A stretch of 64,000 bases of DNA from Pseudomonas putida (lineage in GTDB: Bacteria; Pseudomonadota; Gammaproteobacteria; Pseudomonadales; Pseudomonadaceae), in the NCBI RefSeq assembly GCF_002906855.1, contig NZ_MINI01000028.1:1798001-1862000 (forward strand), in the 5' to 3' direction. Of this stretch, positions 53,169-63,102 are shown in pieces (the stretch's first letter is position 1; each line of letters starts with the position of its first letter). Under the pieces are notes generated by a model. That model worked only from the letters and a program-made list of their open reading frames with translations, made no database searches and had not been told where the DNA came from. The position numbers and the translations under genes are program-made.

Positions 53169-53822
53169 ATGACCAGCGAGGCGTTTGCCCCTTTCCAGAT
53201 GCTTGCCGCCGAACTGCTGAAATGCCTGCCGGCGAGCCAGCAAGATGGCTCCCACGACCAGTCTCACATCCATCGCGTGTGGGTCAATGTACAGCGGATC
53301 CAGCGGGTGGAAGGCGGTGATCTGCAAGTGCTGCTCGCCGCGACTGTGCTGCATGACTGTGTCGCGATAGAAAAGAACTCGCCACTGCGTGGGCAGGCGT
53401 CGACGCTGTCCGCAGACAAGGCCGCGTCGATCCTGGCTGGCCTGGGCTGGCCCTCTGAGCGTATTGAGCAAGCGGCACATGCCGTCAAGACCCACAGTTA
53501 CTCGGCCGGTTTCGAACCTCAGACGCTTGAGGCCAGGATCCTTCAGGACAGTGATCGGCTGGACGCTTTAGGTGCGGTGGGCATTGCCAGGTGCTTTTAC
53601 ACGGCAGGGCGAATGGGGGCGGCGCTTTACGACTTCGAGAACCCCGTTGCGCAGGGCAGGGACTACCGGGATACGGCGTATGCGATCGAGCATTTTCACA
53701 CCAAGCTGCTGAAACTTGCCTCAGGCTTCCAAACTAGCGAAGGGGCTCGGCTGGCTACTGAGCGCCATGCGCGGCTTGAGGCATTTCTTGCAGATTTCAT
53801 GGATGAGGTTGGCGCGAGCTAG
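53169..53822 (+). CDS. HD-domain phosphohydrolase
   Basis: A 217-residue protein of the HD superfamily (YedJ-like). The metal ligands are H in HDQSHIHRVWVN, HD in LLAATVLHDCVAIEK, a later HAVKTHSY and D in QDSDRLDALGAVG. It hydrolyses a phosphate ester or nucleotide; the substrate is not known. It probably forms an operon with the preceding gene. Confidence 0.88.
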   Translation: MTSEAFAPFQMLAAELLKCLPASQQDGSHDQSHIHRVWVNVQRIQRVEGGDLQVLLAATVLHDCVAIEKNSPLRGQASTLSADKAASILAGLGWPSERIEQAAHAVKTHSYSAGFEPQTLEARILQDSDRLDALGAVGIARCFYTAGRMGAALYDFENPVAQGRDYRDTAYAIEHFHTKLLKLASGFQTSEGARLATERHARLEAFLADFMDEVGAS

Positions 53823-53950
53823 GCGATAGAGCCCTGCGTTGGCGCGCAACGCTTTGGGCCCCCGTCGTTTTTTTGTTATAACGCCCACCCCTTGAACGGG
53901 TTGAGCCTTCGCCCTGGATACCACATCACCACCGTGATTGGGTGATGCGT

Positions 53951-54721
53951 TCACCATTCGATCGTTCGCCCATCCCACGCCCAGAACCCTCCACTATCCG
54001 TGGGCCCCAAACGCCCCACCTGCTCGATGACACACTGCGCCGCGAAGGCCGGGTCAAACAGCTTCCCCGCTGGCACATTCCCTTGAAACGGCCGCGACAG
54101 CTGCGTGTCAGTGGTCCCGGGATGTAGCGCCATCACGGTGGCTGCCGGGTTCAGGCGCCTCAGCTCGATACTGGCGGTGCGCAGCAACTGATTGAGCGCC
54201 GCCTTGCTGGCCCGATAGCTGTACCAACCCCCCAGGCGGTTGTCGCCGATCGATCCCACTCTGGCTGACAGCGCCGCAAAGGTGGCGGGCTCCTTGCGCA
54301 ACAACGGCAACAGATGCTTGAGCAGCAGTATTGGCCCGAAGGCATTGGTCGCGAAGCTTGCCTGCAGGCCGGCCAGGTCCAGCTGTGCCAGTGATTTCTC
54401 TGCCTTGGCGCCGTCCTGATGGAGGATGCCCAAGGTGCTGATGACCAGGTGAAGGTGATCGCAGGTTTGTGCAAGCTCTGCCGCCAATGCTGCGAGCGCT
54501 TGCTCATCACGCGCGTCGCAATCCATCAGTACCAGGCGCTCAGCGTGATGCCTGGCGAGTAGCGCGAGGTCGTCATTGCCGCTGGCGTTGCGTGCAACGC
54601 CCCAGACCATGGCCACATCATCGCGAGCGAGCAATGCCGTACACAATGCCAGGCCGATGCCCCGGCTTGCGCCGCCTATCAGGACTTTGGCCTTGCCATT
54701 CAGGCCGGGTATCAGGCTCAT
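53951..54721 (-). CDS. Short-chain dehydrogenase/reductase
   Basis: A 256-residue SDR (CsgA/YciK-like). The cofactor motif is GGASRGIGLALCTA, near the N-terminus, and the active-site Y-x-x-x-K is YSYRASKAALNQ. It is an oxidoreductase of unknown substrate and stands alone. It is convergent with the HD gene. Confidence 0.9.
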   Translation of the reverse strand: MSLIPGLNGKAKVLIGGASRGIGLALCTALLARDDVAMVWGVARNASGNDDLALLARHHAERLVLMDCDARDEQALAALAAELAQTCDHLHLVISTLGILHQDGAKAEKSLAQLDLAGLQASFATNAFGPILLLKHLLPLLRKEPATFAALSARVGSIGDNRLGGWYSYRASKAALNQLLRTASIELRRLNPAATVMALHPGTTDTQLSRPFQGNVPAGKLFDPAFAAQCVIEQVGRLGPTDSGGFWAWDGRTIEW

Positions 54722-54848
54722 GCAGTGCCTCCTGGGGCTGTAGGTGGACTCAGTGACAGTCTGGCATTGAACTCGTCCTGTGACGCGCTACGCTTTGTGC
54801 AGGAATCTTTTCTTTTGCCAGATCTCCGCCCGTCAATGGAGTGAGCAG

Positions 54849-55028
54849 ATGATTCGCAAAGCCCTACTTGTGATTGTCAGCGTTGTCCTTCTGGAGGCCT
54901 GTGGCGATGACTCCTCCCACTACGCGGTGTCCGATGAACACTGCCAGCCCGATCGTCTGAAGACGCTCCCCAACAATCCCAACCGGGACACGCTGGTCGA
55001 AAAATGCATGCCTCGACAATCCCAATGA
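54849..55028 (+). CDS. Small lipoprotein
   Basis: A 59-residue protein with GGAGTGAGCAG before the ATG at 54849. The signal peptide IRKALLVIVSVVLLEAC ends in a lipobox LEAC. A short mature part (GDDSSHYAVSDEHCQPDRLK) with two more Cys follows. It should be anchored in the membrane. It resembles small entry-exclusion-type lipoproteins but could be any; function unknown. Confidence 0.65.
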   Translation: MIRKALLVIVSVVLLEACGDDSSHYAVSDEHCQPDRLKTLPNNPNRDTLVEKCMPRQSQ

Positions 55029-55044
55029 GACCGCAAAGCGGCCC
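55024..55044. repeat. REP fragment (GACCGCAAAGCGGCCCC)
   Basis: An inverted copy of the hairpin seen at 27140 and 29010. It overlaps the lipoprotein stop and probably ends that transcript. Confidence 0.65.
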
Positions 55045-55293
55045 CAATACCCTCAAGATGCTCAAGCGCCTTTCAGCATTGATAAAGGGCTGCCATTGGC
55101 TGTGGGTAACCCTTCGAGAAATGCCCTGACTTCCCGTTTCCCGCGCAAATGCAACACCGGCTCAAGGTCGAGTTGTTCGTCACAGCCATCGGCGCCTGCT
55201 TCACAACCAGCCTCGGCCTGATCATCAAACCGGCGATTCTATCGATGTGCTCTCAGGCCTACAAATGCTCATGCCTCTCCGGATATTCGGTCT

Positions 55294-56271
55294 TCAGGTG
55301 TTACCTGCGTTCACTATTGCCGGCTTTGCCGGTTGCGGTGTGCGCACTTTGTTCGCTATTCCAAACGGCACATGGACCATCGGCAGGTCCCCCGCCGCCG
55401 AGAACAAGTGACTGCGCTGGTCATCGAAGAACATGTGCGGCTTGAGAATCTGCAACACCCGGTCCTTCTCCATCCCGCCAAGGAAGAACGACTCATCCGG
55501 CGAAACCCCCCAGTTCTTCAGCGTCGTCACCACCCGCTCATGGGCCGGCGCGTTGCGCGCCGTGACGATCGCGATGCGCAGGATGCGCTTGTACGCCGGG
55601 TCTTGCGCCAACTTGCGGTCTTCCAGCTTGCGAATCAGCGACAGCTTGCGATACAGGTCCGCCAGCGGCCCCGGCTGGTGCGGGATCGCCTTGCGGTCCC
55701 GTTCATGGGCCTGGAACTCATCCAGATTCAGGCGCTGCTTGTACACGCTTTCCGCCTCGTCATCGGCAATCACACCATCGAAGTCGAAGGCCACCCGCAA
55801 CTCGGTGTCGATCTCGTCATCGTAGATTTTCGTCGGCAGCACCAGGCCTGCCGGGTAGTCGGCATCGATGGCCCGCTGCACATCGCCTTCATGGGCGCTG
55901 AGGAACAGCGAGGCATTGAAAGCAGGGATGTATTCGTACGGCGAACGGCCGGACATGAACGCGGCGCGGGTGATATCCAGGTCGTAGTGATTGATCGAGC
56001 GGAACACCCGCAGCCCGGTTTCCGGCGAGTTGCGCGAGAGCAGCACCACTTCTACCGGCAGTTGCTCGGGGAAAGCCTTGTTGATGCTCAGGAAGCGGCG
56101 GATGAACGGGAAGGCCACGCCTTTGGGGAAAGGCACATCGAGGTTTTCTTCCTGATGCAGGCGATAGGCTTCGACACCTTCGCTCTGGTAGATGTTGTCG
56201 GAGACGGTCAGGTCGAACAGGGCGCTGGAGGCGACGCCGACGACGAGTTTCTGCTCGATGGGGTAGGGCAT
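55294..56271 (-). CDS. 5'-nucleotidase (PF06189 type)
   Basis: A 325-residue protein from ATG 56271 (MPYPIEQKLVVGVASSALFD). Features FNASLFLSAHEGDVQRAID, RVAFDFDGVIADDEAE (a HAD-like acidic site) and DQRSHLFSAAGDLPMVHVPFG. It dephosphorylates nucleotides. It is divergent from the SulP gene, with about 165 bases between starts. Confidence 0.9.
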   Translation of the reverse strand: MPYPIEQKLVVGVASSALFDLTVSDNIYQSEGVEAYRLHQEENLDVPFPKGVAFPFIRRFLSINKAFPEQLPVEVVLLSRNSPETGLRVFRSINHYDLDITRAAFMSGRSPYEYIPAFNASLFLSAHEGDVQRAIDADYPAGLVLPTKIYDDEIDTELRVAFDFDGVIADDEAESVYKQRLNLDEFQAHERDRKAIPHQPGPLADLYRKLSLIRKLEDRKLAQDPAYKRILRIAIVTARNAPAHERVVTTLKNWGVSPDESFFLGGMEKDRVLQILKPHMFFDDQRSHLFSAAGDLPMVHVPFGIANKVRTPQPAKPAIVNAGNT

Positions 56272-56436
56272 GGCTGGATTCCTGAGCCGGTGTCGATCAA
56301 TGTACGGTAAATAGCCAGGCAGGCCAAACCTCAGGAGACCGCCAGGCGCCATGCTGGATGCCAACCGGCGCCGCTGTTGGCGATGAAAGCATTGATCGAG
56401 GGCGCATGAAGGGTATATCCGCAACGGGAACGTAAG

Positions 56437-58128
56437 ATGGCCAATACCAACAAGTTCAAACGCTTTCGCCTCCCCATTCTGCAGGGCCTGCTGCCGTTGA
56501 ACGCGAAGCAGATTCCCGCGGAGGTGGTCGCAGGCCTCACCCTGGCCGCACTCGCCATTCCAGAGGTGATGGGGTACACCAAGATTTCCGGCACCCCCGT
56601 CGTCACCGGGCTCTACACCATGTTGGTGCCTATGGTGCTGTTCGCCCTCTTTGGTTCATCGCGCCACCTGGTGGTGGGCGCCGACTCGGCGACCGCTGCC
56701 ATTCTGTCGGCAGCATTGGTCGGGGTCGCTGCAACCGGGTCGGATGAATACCTGGCGCTTGCCCAACTGCTTGCCCTGATGGCTGCCGGCCTGTTGCTGC
56801 TGGCCCGGCTGGTGCGCCTGGGCTTCATGGCAGACTTTCTGTCACGCACCGTGCTCGTCGGATTTCTCACCGGCGTCGGGCTCCAGGTCGCCCTCGGCCA
56901 GCTGGATGGCATGCTGGGCCTGCCAGCAGCAGGTCATGGCGTGCCTGGCAAACTCTGGTCGACGCTGCAGCGGCTGGACCAGCTCAATTGGCATGCCGTC
57001 GCCGTGGCAGCGCTGGTGTTGATCGTGATCCTCGGAAGCCGCAAACGCTCGCGCAAGATACCCGGGGCGTTGATCGCCGTGGTGGGTGCCATTGCGCTCA
57101 GCTGGATGTTCGACTTCGGCGCTTACATGCAGGTGCTTGGCCCCGTGCCCAGCGGGCTTCCGCACATCGGCTTGCCCAAGTTGCAGTGGAGCCTGGACCT
57201 GCTCGGCCAATTGCTGCCGACGGCGTTTGCCATGTTCGTGGTGATACTGGCCCAGAGCGCGGCGACCTCGCGGGCCTACGCCTGCCGCTACAACGAGACG
57301 TTCAGTGAAAACACCGACCTGGTCGGCTTGTCGATTGCCAATGTCGGTGCCGCGCTGTCGGGCACCTTCGTGGTCAACGGCAGCCCCACCAAGACGCAGA
57401 TGGTCGATAGCGCCGGTGGGCGCAGCCAACTGTCGTTGCTGGTGACTGCACTGGTCGTGCTGTTGGTGCTGCTGTTCCTCACCGCACCGCTTGCCTATCT
57501 GCCGGAGCCCGTGCTGGCTGCGGTGGTGTTCATGATCGGCATCGAACTGACCGACTTCAAGCACCTGAAGAACATCTACAGGGAGCGCCGCAATGAGTTC
57601 TGGGTCGCCCTGATAACCCTCGTTACCGTGGTGCTGGCGGGGGTGAAGGAGGGCATCATCCTGGCCATGCTGCTGTCCATCATTGACCACCTGCGCCGGG
57701 GCTATCACCCGAAGAACGTGCTGCTGGCCACTGCCGAGTCCGGGAAGCTGCAGCCGGTCGTGCTGTCCAGTGGCGCCCAGGCCAGGCCGGGGTTGCTCAT
57801 CTATCGCTTCACCCACAGCATCTACTACGCCAATACCCGCCAGTTGAGTGAAGAAGTCACGCTATTGGTACAGCAGGCAACGCCCGGTTTGCGCTGGTTC
57901 TGTATCGACTGTTCGGCGATCGATGATGTCGATTATTCAGCTGCGGAAACCATCCGCAGCCTGGCAGCCACGTTGAAGGCCCAAGGGGTGCGCCTGGTGC
58001 TGGTCAATGTCATGTCGGATGTTGCAGACCACTCCCGTTACTACATCAAGCAACTGCTGGGTGAGCAGGCGATCTTCCCGCAGCTGGATGATCTGCTGGC
58101 CGCCTACGAGCGGGCTACATCACCTTGA
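56437..58128 (+). CDS. SulP-family anion transporter
   Basis: A 563-residue protein. The N-terminal membrane part has AGLTLAALAIPEVMGYTKISG and VVGADSATAAILSAALVG, and a STAS domain follows (about residues 450-555: GLRWFCIDCSAIDDVDYSAAE). It transports sulfate, bicarbonate or a dicarboxylate; the sequence alone does not decide. Stands alone. Confidence 0.92.
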   Translation: MANTNKFKRFRLPILQGLLPLNAKQIPAEVVAGLTLAALAIPEVMGYTKISGTPVVTGLYTMLVPMVLFALFGSSRHLVVGADSATAAILSAALVGVAATGSDEYLALAQLLALMAAGLLLLARLVRLGFMADFLSRTVLVGFLTGVGLQVALGQLDGMLGLPAAGHGVPGKLWSTLQRLDQLNWHAVAVAALVLIVILGSRKRSRKIPGALIAVVGAIALSWMFDFGAYMQVLGPVPSGLPHIGLPKLQWSLDLLGQLLPTAFAMFVVILAQSAATSRAYACRYNETFSENTDLVGLSIANVGAALSGTFVVNGSPTKTQMVDSAGGRSQLSLLVTALVVLLVLLFLTAPLAYLPEPVLAAVVFMIGIELTDFKHLKNIYRERRNEFWVALITLVTVVLAGVKEGIILAMLLSIIDHLRRGYHPKNVLLATAESGKLQPVVLSSGAQARPGLLIYRFTHSIYYANTRQLSEEVTLLVQQATPGLRWFCIDCSAIDDVDYSAAETIRSLAATLKAQGVRLVLVNVMSDVADHSRYYIKQLLGEQAIFPQLDDLLAAYERATSP

Positions 58129-58434
58129 CCGTCAATTCTGCCGGCCTCAAAAGCTGTTGGCGAAATCGAAACGGAAAGCGATTAGCATCAATATGCAATC
58201 ATTGGCTTGGTGCTCAAGATCTTCATCATCGACCCCATCTATCAACCCATCCACTCTATCAATTTGACTGCGACATTCTGCCTCAGTAACGTGCGCGGCT
58301 GTTCGTTGTAGCCCCAGAGACCACCCGTTTTGCCTTCCCCCTGAACCACCTCCGCATTCTCCCGCAACCCGTAAATTCCTGACTTCCGGCATGCCCCTGG
58401 GCATGGCTGTCGTCCCTGCGTTCGAGTTTCTGAA
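58129..58434. other. Intergenic region between two transporter genes
   Basis: A 306-base gap between the SulP and FNT genes. No gene or clear regulatory element is recognised. Confidence 0.5.
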
Positions 58435-59223
58435 ATGTCTGTCAATGCCCCCTCCCGGATCACCGAGCTCGTCATCGAAGCCGGTGCCAAGAAAGCCCAA
58501 TTGCCTACCCGCGCGTTGCTCATCCTCGGCTTCCTCGCCGGCGGCTTCATCTCGATGGGCTTCATCCTTGCCATCCATGTCAGCGCGATGATCCCCGGGC
58601 AATGGGCTTCGCTGGGCAACCTGCTGGGCGCCGCAGTGTTTCCGATTGGCCTGATCCTGGTAATCCTGGCCGGGGGCGAGCTGCTCACTGGCAACATGAT
58701 GAGCCTGCCGCTGGCCATGTTCGCCGGGCGCATTCGCCTGGCCGCAGTGGCGCGCAACTGGCTGCTGGTGACGTTGGCCAACCTGCTGGGTGCGCTGTTT
58801 GTGGCGTACTTCTTCGGCCACCTGCTCGGCCTGACCGAGGGCGCCTACCTGGACAAGACCGTGGCCGCCGCAACCAGCAAGGCCAGCGCCGACTTCGTGC
58901 ATGCCTTCGTCTCCGGTATCGGCTGCAACTGGCTGGTGTGCCTGGCGGTGTGGCTGGCCTTTGCCAGCCGTGAGATGAGCGGCAAGATCCTCGGCATCTG
59001 GTTCCCGATCATGGCCTTCGTCGCCATCGGCTTCCAGCACGTGGTGGCCAACATGTTCCTGATCCCGGCCGCGATCTTTGCCGGTTACCTGAGCTGGGGT
59101 GCGCTGGTCGAGAACCTGGTGGCGGTGTTCCTCGGCAATGCAGTAGGCGGGGCGATCTTCGTCGGCCTGGCATACTACGTGTCGTTCGGCGCTGCGCCCC
59201 AGGAGCAGGTAGCGGCGCCGTAA
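58435..59223 (+). CDS. Formate/nitrite transporter (FNT family)
   Basis: A 262-residue, six-helix channel. ILGFLAGGFISMGFILAIH and GGELLTGNMMSLPLAMFAG are the FNT signatures, together with GIGCNWLVCLAVWLAFAS. It moves formate or nitrite across the inner membrane. Starts with ATG at 58435; no close gene partner. Confidence 0.94.
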   Translation: MSVNAPSRITELVIEAGAKKAQLPTRALLILGFLAGGFISMGFILAIHVSAMIPGQWASLGNLLGAAVFPIGLILVILAGGELLTGNMMSLPLAMFAGRIRLAAVARNWLLVTLANLLGALFVAYFFGHLLGLTEGAYLDKTVAAATSKASADFVHAFVSGIGCNWLVCLAVWLAFASREMSGKILGIWFPIMAFVAIGFQHVVANMFLIPAAIFAGYLSWGALVENLVAVFLGNAVGGAIFVGLAYYVSFGAAPQEQVAAP

Positions 59224-59240
59224 GCGCCTTTATTTCGCCG

Positions 59241-59274
59241 GGAAGGAGGGGTAGCATTGGCGCCTCCTTCCTTT
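59241..59274 (+). terminator. Terminator-like hairpin after the FNT gene
   Basis: GGAAGGAGG (59241-59249) pairs with CCTCCTTCC (59263-59271), nine base pairs with a 13-base loop, followed by TTT. It lies about 20 bases after the stop. Confidence 0.6.
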
Positions 59275-59402
59275 CCGGCTGTTCTGCCGTGCACCGCCCA
59301 GGCGTTGATTCGCGAAGCGGGCATACATGATGCCGACATGAGTACGGTCGCCTTGCCAAGGCGCACCGAAAATCCGTCATCAAAAATTATCAGGATGATT
59401 CC

Positions 59403-59846
59403 ATGATCATTCGCCAAGCGCTCGCTGCCGATCACCCTCGGCTGCTCGACATCTGGCTGCGCGCCGTGCGCGCAACGCATCAATTTCTGCAGGCGTCCGA
59501 CATCGACGCGCTGCTGCCCCAACTGCGCGATGTCTACCTGCATGCCGTCGAGCTATGGGTGGCTGTTGACACTGAAGACAAGCCGCTGGGCTTTATCGGG
59601 CTCAACGAGAACCACGTGGAAATGCTGTTTATCGATCCTGACCTGCGTGGCCAGGGTATTGGCCGTGAACTGTTGGATTTCTGCCGCCGCTCACGCGATA
59701 CCCTCAGTGTCGATGTGAACGAGCAGAATCCGCAGGCAGTGGGTTTTTACCTCCACTACGGCTTCGTGCAGACCGGGCGTTCGCCGCTGGACGGCGAAGG
59801 CCGGCCTTTCCCTTTGTTGCATATGGCTTTGCCTGACAAGGCGTAA
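59403..59846 (+). CDS. GNAT family N-acetyltransferase
   Basis: A 147-residue acetyltransferase. The acetyl-CoA loop FIDPDLRGQGIGRELLDFCR and the end motif VGFYLHYGFVQTGRSPLDG are those of the PhnO/YafP-like group. Substrate unknown. Stands alone. Confidence 0.9.
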   Translation: MIIRQALAADHPRLLDIWLRAVRATHQFLQASDIDALLPQLRDVYLHAVELWVAVDTEDKPLGFIGLNENHVEMLFIDPDLRGQGIGRELLDFCRRSRDTLSVDVNEQNPQAVGFYLHYGFVQTGRSPLDGEGRPFPLLHMALPDKA

Positions 59847-59869
59847 GCAATAACGCTCAATCCTCCAGA

Positions 59870-60847
59870 TCAGCGCCGCACTGTCAGCGCCTGAGGGTTG
59901 ACAACGTTCTTCGCGATGCCTTGGGCAAACGCCACCACGTTGTCGAAGGCATCGCCGAAGTACAGCTCGTAGCCGTTCTTTTCCACATAGCCCAAGTGCG
60001 GCGTGCTCAGCACCCGCGGGTGTGAGAGCAGGGGGTGGTTCGGCTCGAGTACCGGCTCCTGTTCGAATACGTCCACGGCGGCGAAGCCCGGTCTGCCGGC
60101 GTCGAGCGCCTGCAGCAGGGCCCCGGGTGCAATCAGCTCGGCTCGGCTGACATTCACCAGCAGGCTATCGGGCTTCATCCGCGACAGGTCGTTGAAGGTC
60201 ACCCTATGGCGCGTTGTCTCTGACAGCCGCAGGTTCAGGCTGACGATATCCGCCTCGGCAAAGAATGCCTCGCGTGATGTCGCCGCCCGATGCCCATCCG
60301 CCTCGGCCGCCGCCCGGCTGCCTTCGCTGCCCCACACCAGCACGGGCATGTCGAACGCCTGGGCATAGCGCGCCAGGCGCTGGCCGATCTTGCCGTAGCC
60401 CCAGATCCCGAGCACCTGGCCGGCTACCGCCTGGCCCAGGTTGACCTGCCACTGGCCCAGCTTGAACGCTTCGATCGCCGGTACCAGCTGGCGCCGGGCG
60501 TTGAGGATCAGCGTCCAGGCAAGCTCCGCCGGAGCCACTGGCGAGCCACGGCCTTCGCTCACGACGATGCCGCGGGTGGTGCAGGCCTCAAGGTCGAGGT
60601 GGCCAGCGACCTTGCCGGTCTGGCTGATCAGCTTGAGGTTCGGCAGCCGGTCGAGCAGCGCGGCATCGATGCGCGTGCGTTCGCGGGTGAGGACCAGGGC
60701 GTCGGCGTCGGCGAAGCGGGTGGCCAGTTCGTCCAGCGAGGCCGGCTCTTTCTCGTGAAACACTGTCACTTCATGCCCGGCCAGGCGTTTGAAGCAGTCG
60801 AGTGAGCGGATCACGTTCTGATAGTCGTCGGGAATGGCAATGCGCAT
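59870..60847 (-). CDS. D-isomer-specific 2-hydroxyacid dehydrogenase
   Basis: A 325-residue protein from ATG 60847 (MRIAIPDDYQNVIRSLDCFK); the larger ORF upstream is not coding. The NAD-binding part has GQVLGIWGYGKIGQRLARYA. The catalytic Arg is in NVSRAELIAPGALLQ, Glu in DVFEQEPV and His in STPHLGYVEK. It reduces 2-oxo acids, or oxidises D-hydroxyacids, with NAD(H). It is followed upstream by a LysR gene on the same strand, 58 bases away. Confidence 0.92.
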   Translation of the reverse strand: MRIAIPDDYQNVIRSLDCFKRLAGHEVTVFHEKEPASLDELATRFADADALVLTRERTRIDAALLDRLPNLKLISQTGKVAGHLDLEACTTRGIVVSEGRGSPVAPAELAWTLILNARRQLVPAIEAFKLGQWQVNLGQAVAGQVLGIWGYGKIGQRLARYAQAFDMPVLVWGSEGSRAAAEADGHRAATSREAFFAEADIVSLNLRLSETTRHRVTFNDLSRMKPDSLLVNVSRAELIAPGALLQALDAGRPGFAAVDVFEQEPVLEPNHPLLSHPRVLSTPHLGYVEKNGYELYFGDAFDNVVAFAQGIAKNVVNPQALTVRR

Positions 60848-60905
60848 GGTGGTTCCCCTTGGTGGTTCAGAAGCTCGGTTTCGTCGATTTCGACTGATCG
60901 GATAA

Positions 60906-61817
60906 TCAGGCCGGCAGCAACGGCCAGCTCTGATGATGCTCCACCAGAAAATCCACAAACACCCGCACCCGTGCCGGCATCGCCGGCCCGCCCACGAACA
61001 CCGCATGTAACGGCTCGCGGTCGCCCGGGTTAAAGTCCTCCAGCAGCGCCAGCAGTTTACCGTTTTTCAGCTCATCGACTACGGTGAACGTCCCGATCCG
61101 CGCAATCCCCGCCCCTAGCCTGGCCAATTGCGCCAGCGCCTCGCCACTGCTGCATTCGATGTTTCCCGTTATCTTGAGTGAAAATTCCTCACCCGCCCGA
61201 CGAAACGGCCAGTCAGGTGCTGCCCGCCGGAAGTTGAAGCGCAGGCAGTTGTGCTGCGCCAGGTCTTCCGGCACCTGCGGCGTACCACAGCGTGCCAGGT
61301 ACTCGGGCGAAGCCACCACCACCTGGCCGGTATGGCCGATGCACCGTGCGCTCAGCGAGCTGTCCGGCAGTGGGCCAAAGCGCAGCGCCACATCGGCTTG
61401 GCCGCCATGGATATCGGCGATTTCGTCACTCAGCGTCAGGTCCACCACCACCTGCGGGTAACGCGCGCTGAACGCGGTCAGCAACGGCACCACCGTCAGT
61501 CGCCCATGCCCCAGCGCCGCGCTGACCCGCAACCGCCCGCGCGGCACGCCTTGGTCAGTGATCGCCTCTTCGACTTCGAGCAGGTCCGCGAGGATGCGCC
61601 GCGCCCCGCGCAGGTACGCCTCACCCTCGGTGGTGAGAGTGATCGCCCGGGTGGTGCGCAGCAGCAGGCGCGTGCCCAGGCGCTGCTCGGCGCGGGCAAT
61701 GATGCGGCTCACCGCCGAGGGCGTCAGGCCCAGCATGCGCGCGGCGGCGGACAAGCTGCCTTCATCCACTACCCTGGCGAACACCTCCATCTCCCCGGAA
61801 CGCCCGTGGTAGTCCAT
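60906..61817 (-). CDS. LysR-family transcriptional regulator
   Basis: A 303-residue regulator with HTH (EVFARVVDEGSLSAAARMLGLTPSAVSRIIARAE) and a CrgA/DsdC-type effector domain. It is divergent from the MFS gene by 94 bases and is in the same direction as the hydroxyacid dehydrogenase, so it may control both. Effector unknown. Confidence 0.93.
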   Translation of the reverse strand: MDYHGRSGEMEVFARVVDEGSLSAAARMLGLTPSAVSRIIARAEQRLGTRLLLRTTRAITLTTEGEAYLRGARRILADLLEVEEAITDQGVPRGRLRVSAALGHGRLTVVPLLTAFSARYPQVVVDLTLSDEIADIHGGQADVALRFGPLPDSSLSARCIGHTGQVVVASPEYLARCGTPQVPEDLAQHNCLRFNFRRAAPDWPFRRAGEEFSLKITGNIECSSGEALAQLARLGAGIARIGTFTVVDELKNGKLLALLEDFNPGDREPLHAVFVGGPAMPARVRVFVDFLVEHHQSWPLLPA

Positions 61818-61911
61818 CTGTGCCTCCAGCGCAAAGGTGATTGCCGGAAAACCGGTCTAGTGCATTCAAAAGCGGGATCGTAGCATTCCCGTCATAGATA
61901 AGGAGCCTTGT

Positions 61912-63081
61912 ATGCGTATCAATCCCCCTCTCGTGGCACTCGCCATCGGTGCCTTCGGCATCGGTGTCACCGAGTTCGCCCCCATGGGCATGCTGCCCAG
62001 CATCGCCGCCGACCTCGGCGTGTCCATCCCTGCCGCCGGGCTGTTGGTCAGCGCCTACGCGGTCGGCGTACTGCTCGGCGCGCCACTGATGACCCTGGCC
62101 ACCGGCAAGATCCCGCGGCGCTACCTGCTGATCGGCCTGATGGCGATCTTCACCCTGGGCAACGTGATGTCGGCGATGGCCACCGATTATCAAAGCCTGA
62201 TGGTCGCACGCGTCGTCACCTCGCTTAACCATGGTGCGTTCTTTGGCGTCGGCTCGGTGGTCGCGGCCAGCGTGGTTCCGCCCGAGAAGCGGGCAGGCGC
62301 GGTGGCGGCAATGTTCATGGGGCTGACCCTGGCTACCATCGGCGGCGTACCACTGGCTACCTGGTTCGGAGAGCTGCTGGGCTGGCGCACGGCGTTCTGG
62401 GGTATTGCCGGCCTGGGCCTGGTCGCGATGGTCTCGCTGTGGTTCGCACTGCCCAACCTGCCGCTGCCGAAAAGTGGCGGTGCAATGGCCGAAATCCGTG
62501 TGCTTGGCCGGGGGCCGGTACTGTCGGCGCTGGCGCTGACCGTGGTTGGCTCCAGTGCGATGTTCACCGTGTTCACCTACATCGCGCCGATCCTGCATGC
62601 CCAGGCACAGGCGTCGACGACCTTCATCACGGCCATGCTGGTGCTGTTCGGCATCGGTTTGACCCTGGGCAACATGTGGGGCGGCAAGGCGGCGGACCGC
62701 TCGATCGAGCGAACCTTGATGGTGTCGCTGGCATTGCTGATCGCCGTGCTGCTGGTGTTTCCGGCCACCTTGGGCTGGTCGCTGCCGACCGCGGTGGCGA
62801 TCCTGGTGTGGGGAATCGCCAGCTTCGCCCTGGTACCACCGCTGCAGATGCGCGTGATGGAAGCTGCCAAGGACGCGCCGAACCTGGCGTCGGCGGTGAA
62901 CATCGGCGCTTTCAACCTGGGCAACGCGATTGGCGCGGCGCTGGGTGGCGCAGTGATCAATGCAGGGCTGGGGTATCCGGCGGTTTCGTATGCCGGGGCA
63001 GGGATGGCGCTACTGGGGCTGGTGCTGACCATCGCCTGGCGGACGCGGCCAGTGGTGCCGGTGCAGCAGGCGGCGGCATAA
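61912..63081 (+). CDS. MFS transporter, drug/sugar efflux (DHA) type
   Basis: A 389-residue protein with 12 membrane segments of the AraJ/YdhP-type. The front motif LALAIGAFGIGVTEFAPMG and the loop AVGVLLGAPLMTLATGKIPRR, the motif A of the MFS, are visible. AAGL, an arginine in MVARVVTSLNHGAFFGVG and others follow. It exports a small molecule; the substrate is unknown. It is divergent from a LysR gene that likely regulates it. Confidence 0.93.
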   Translation: MRINPPLVALAIGAFGIGVTEFAPMGMLPSIAADLGVSIPAAGLLVSAYAVGVLLGAPLMTLATGKIPRRYLLIGLMAIFTLGNVMSAMATDYQSLMVARVVTSLNHGAFFGVGSVVAASVVPPEKRAGAVAAMFMGLTLATIGGVPLATWFGELLGWRTAFWGIAGLGLVAMVSLWFALPNLPLPKSGGAMAEIRVLGRGPVLSALALTVVGSSAMFTVFTYIAPILHAQAQASTTFITAMLVLFGIGLTLGNMWGGKAADRSIERTLMVSLALLIAVLLVFPATLGWSLPTAVAILVWGIASFALVPPLQMRVMEAAKDAPNLASAVNIGAFNLGNAIGAALGGAVINAGLGYPAVSYAGAGMALLGLVLTIAWRTRPVVPVQQAAA

Positions 63082-63102
63082 CTGAGTTTCCATGGTTTCC
63101 TG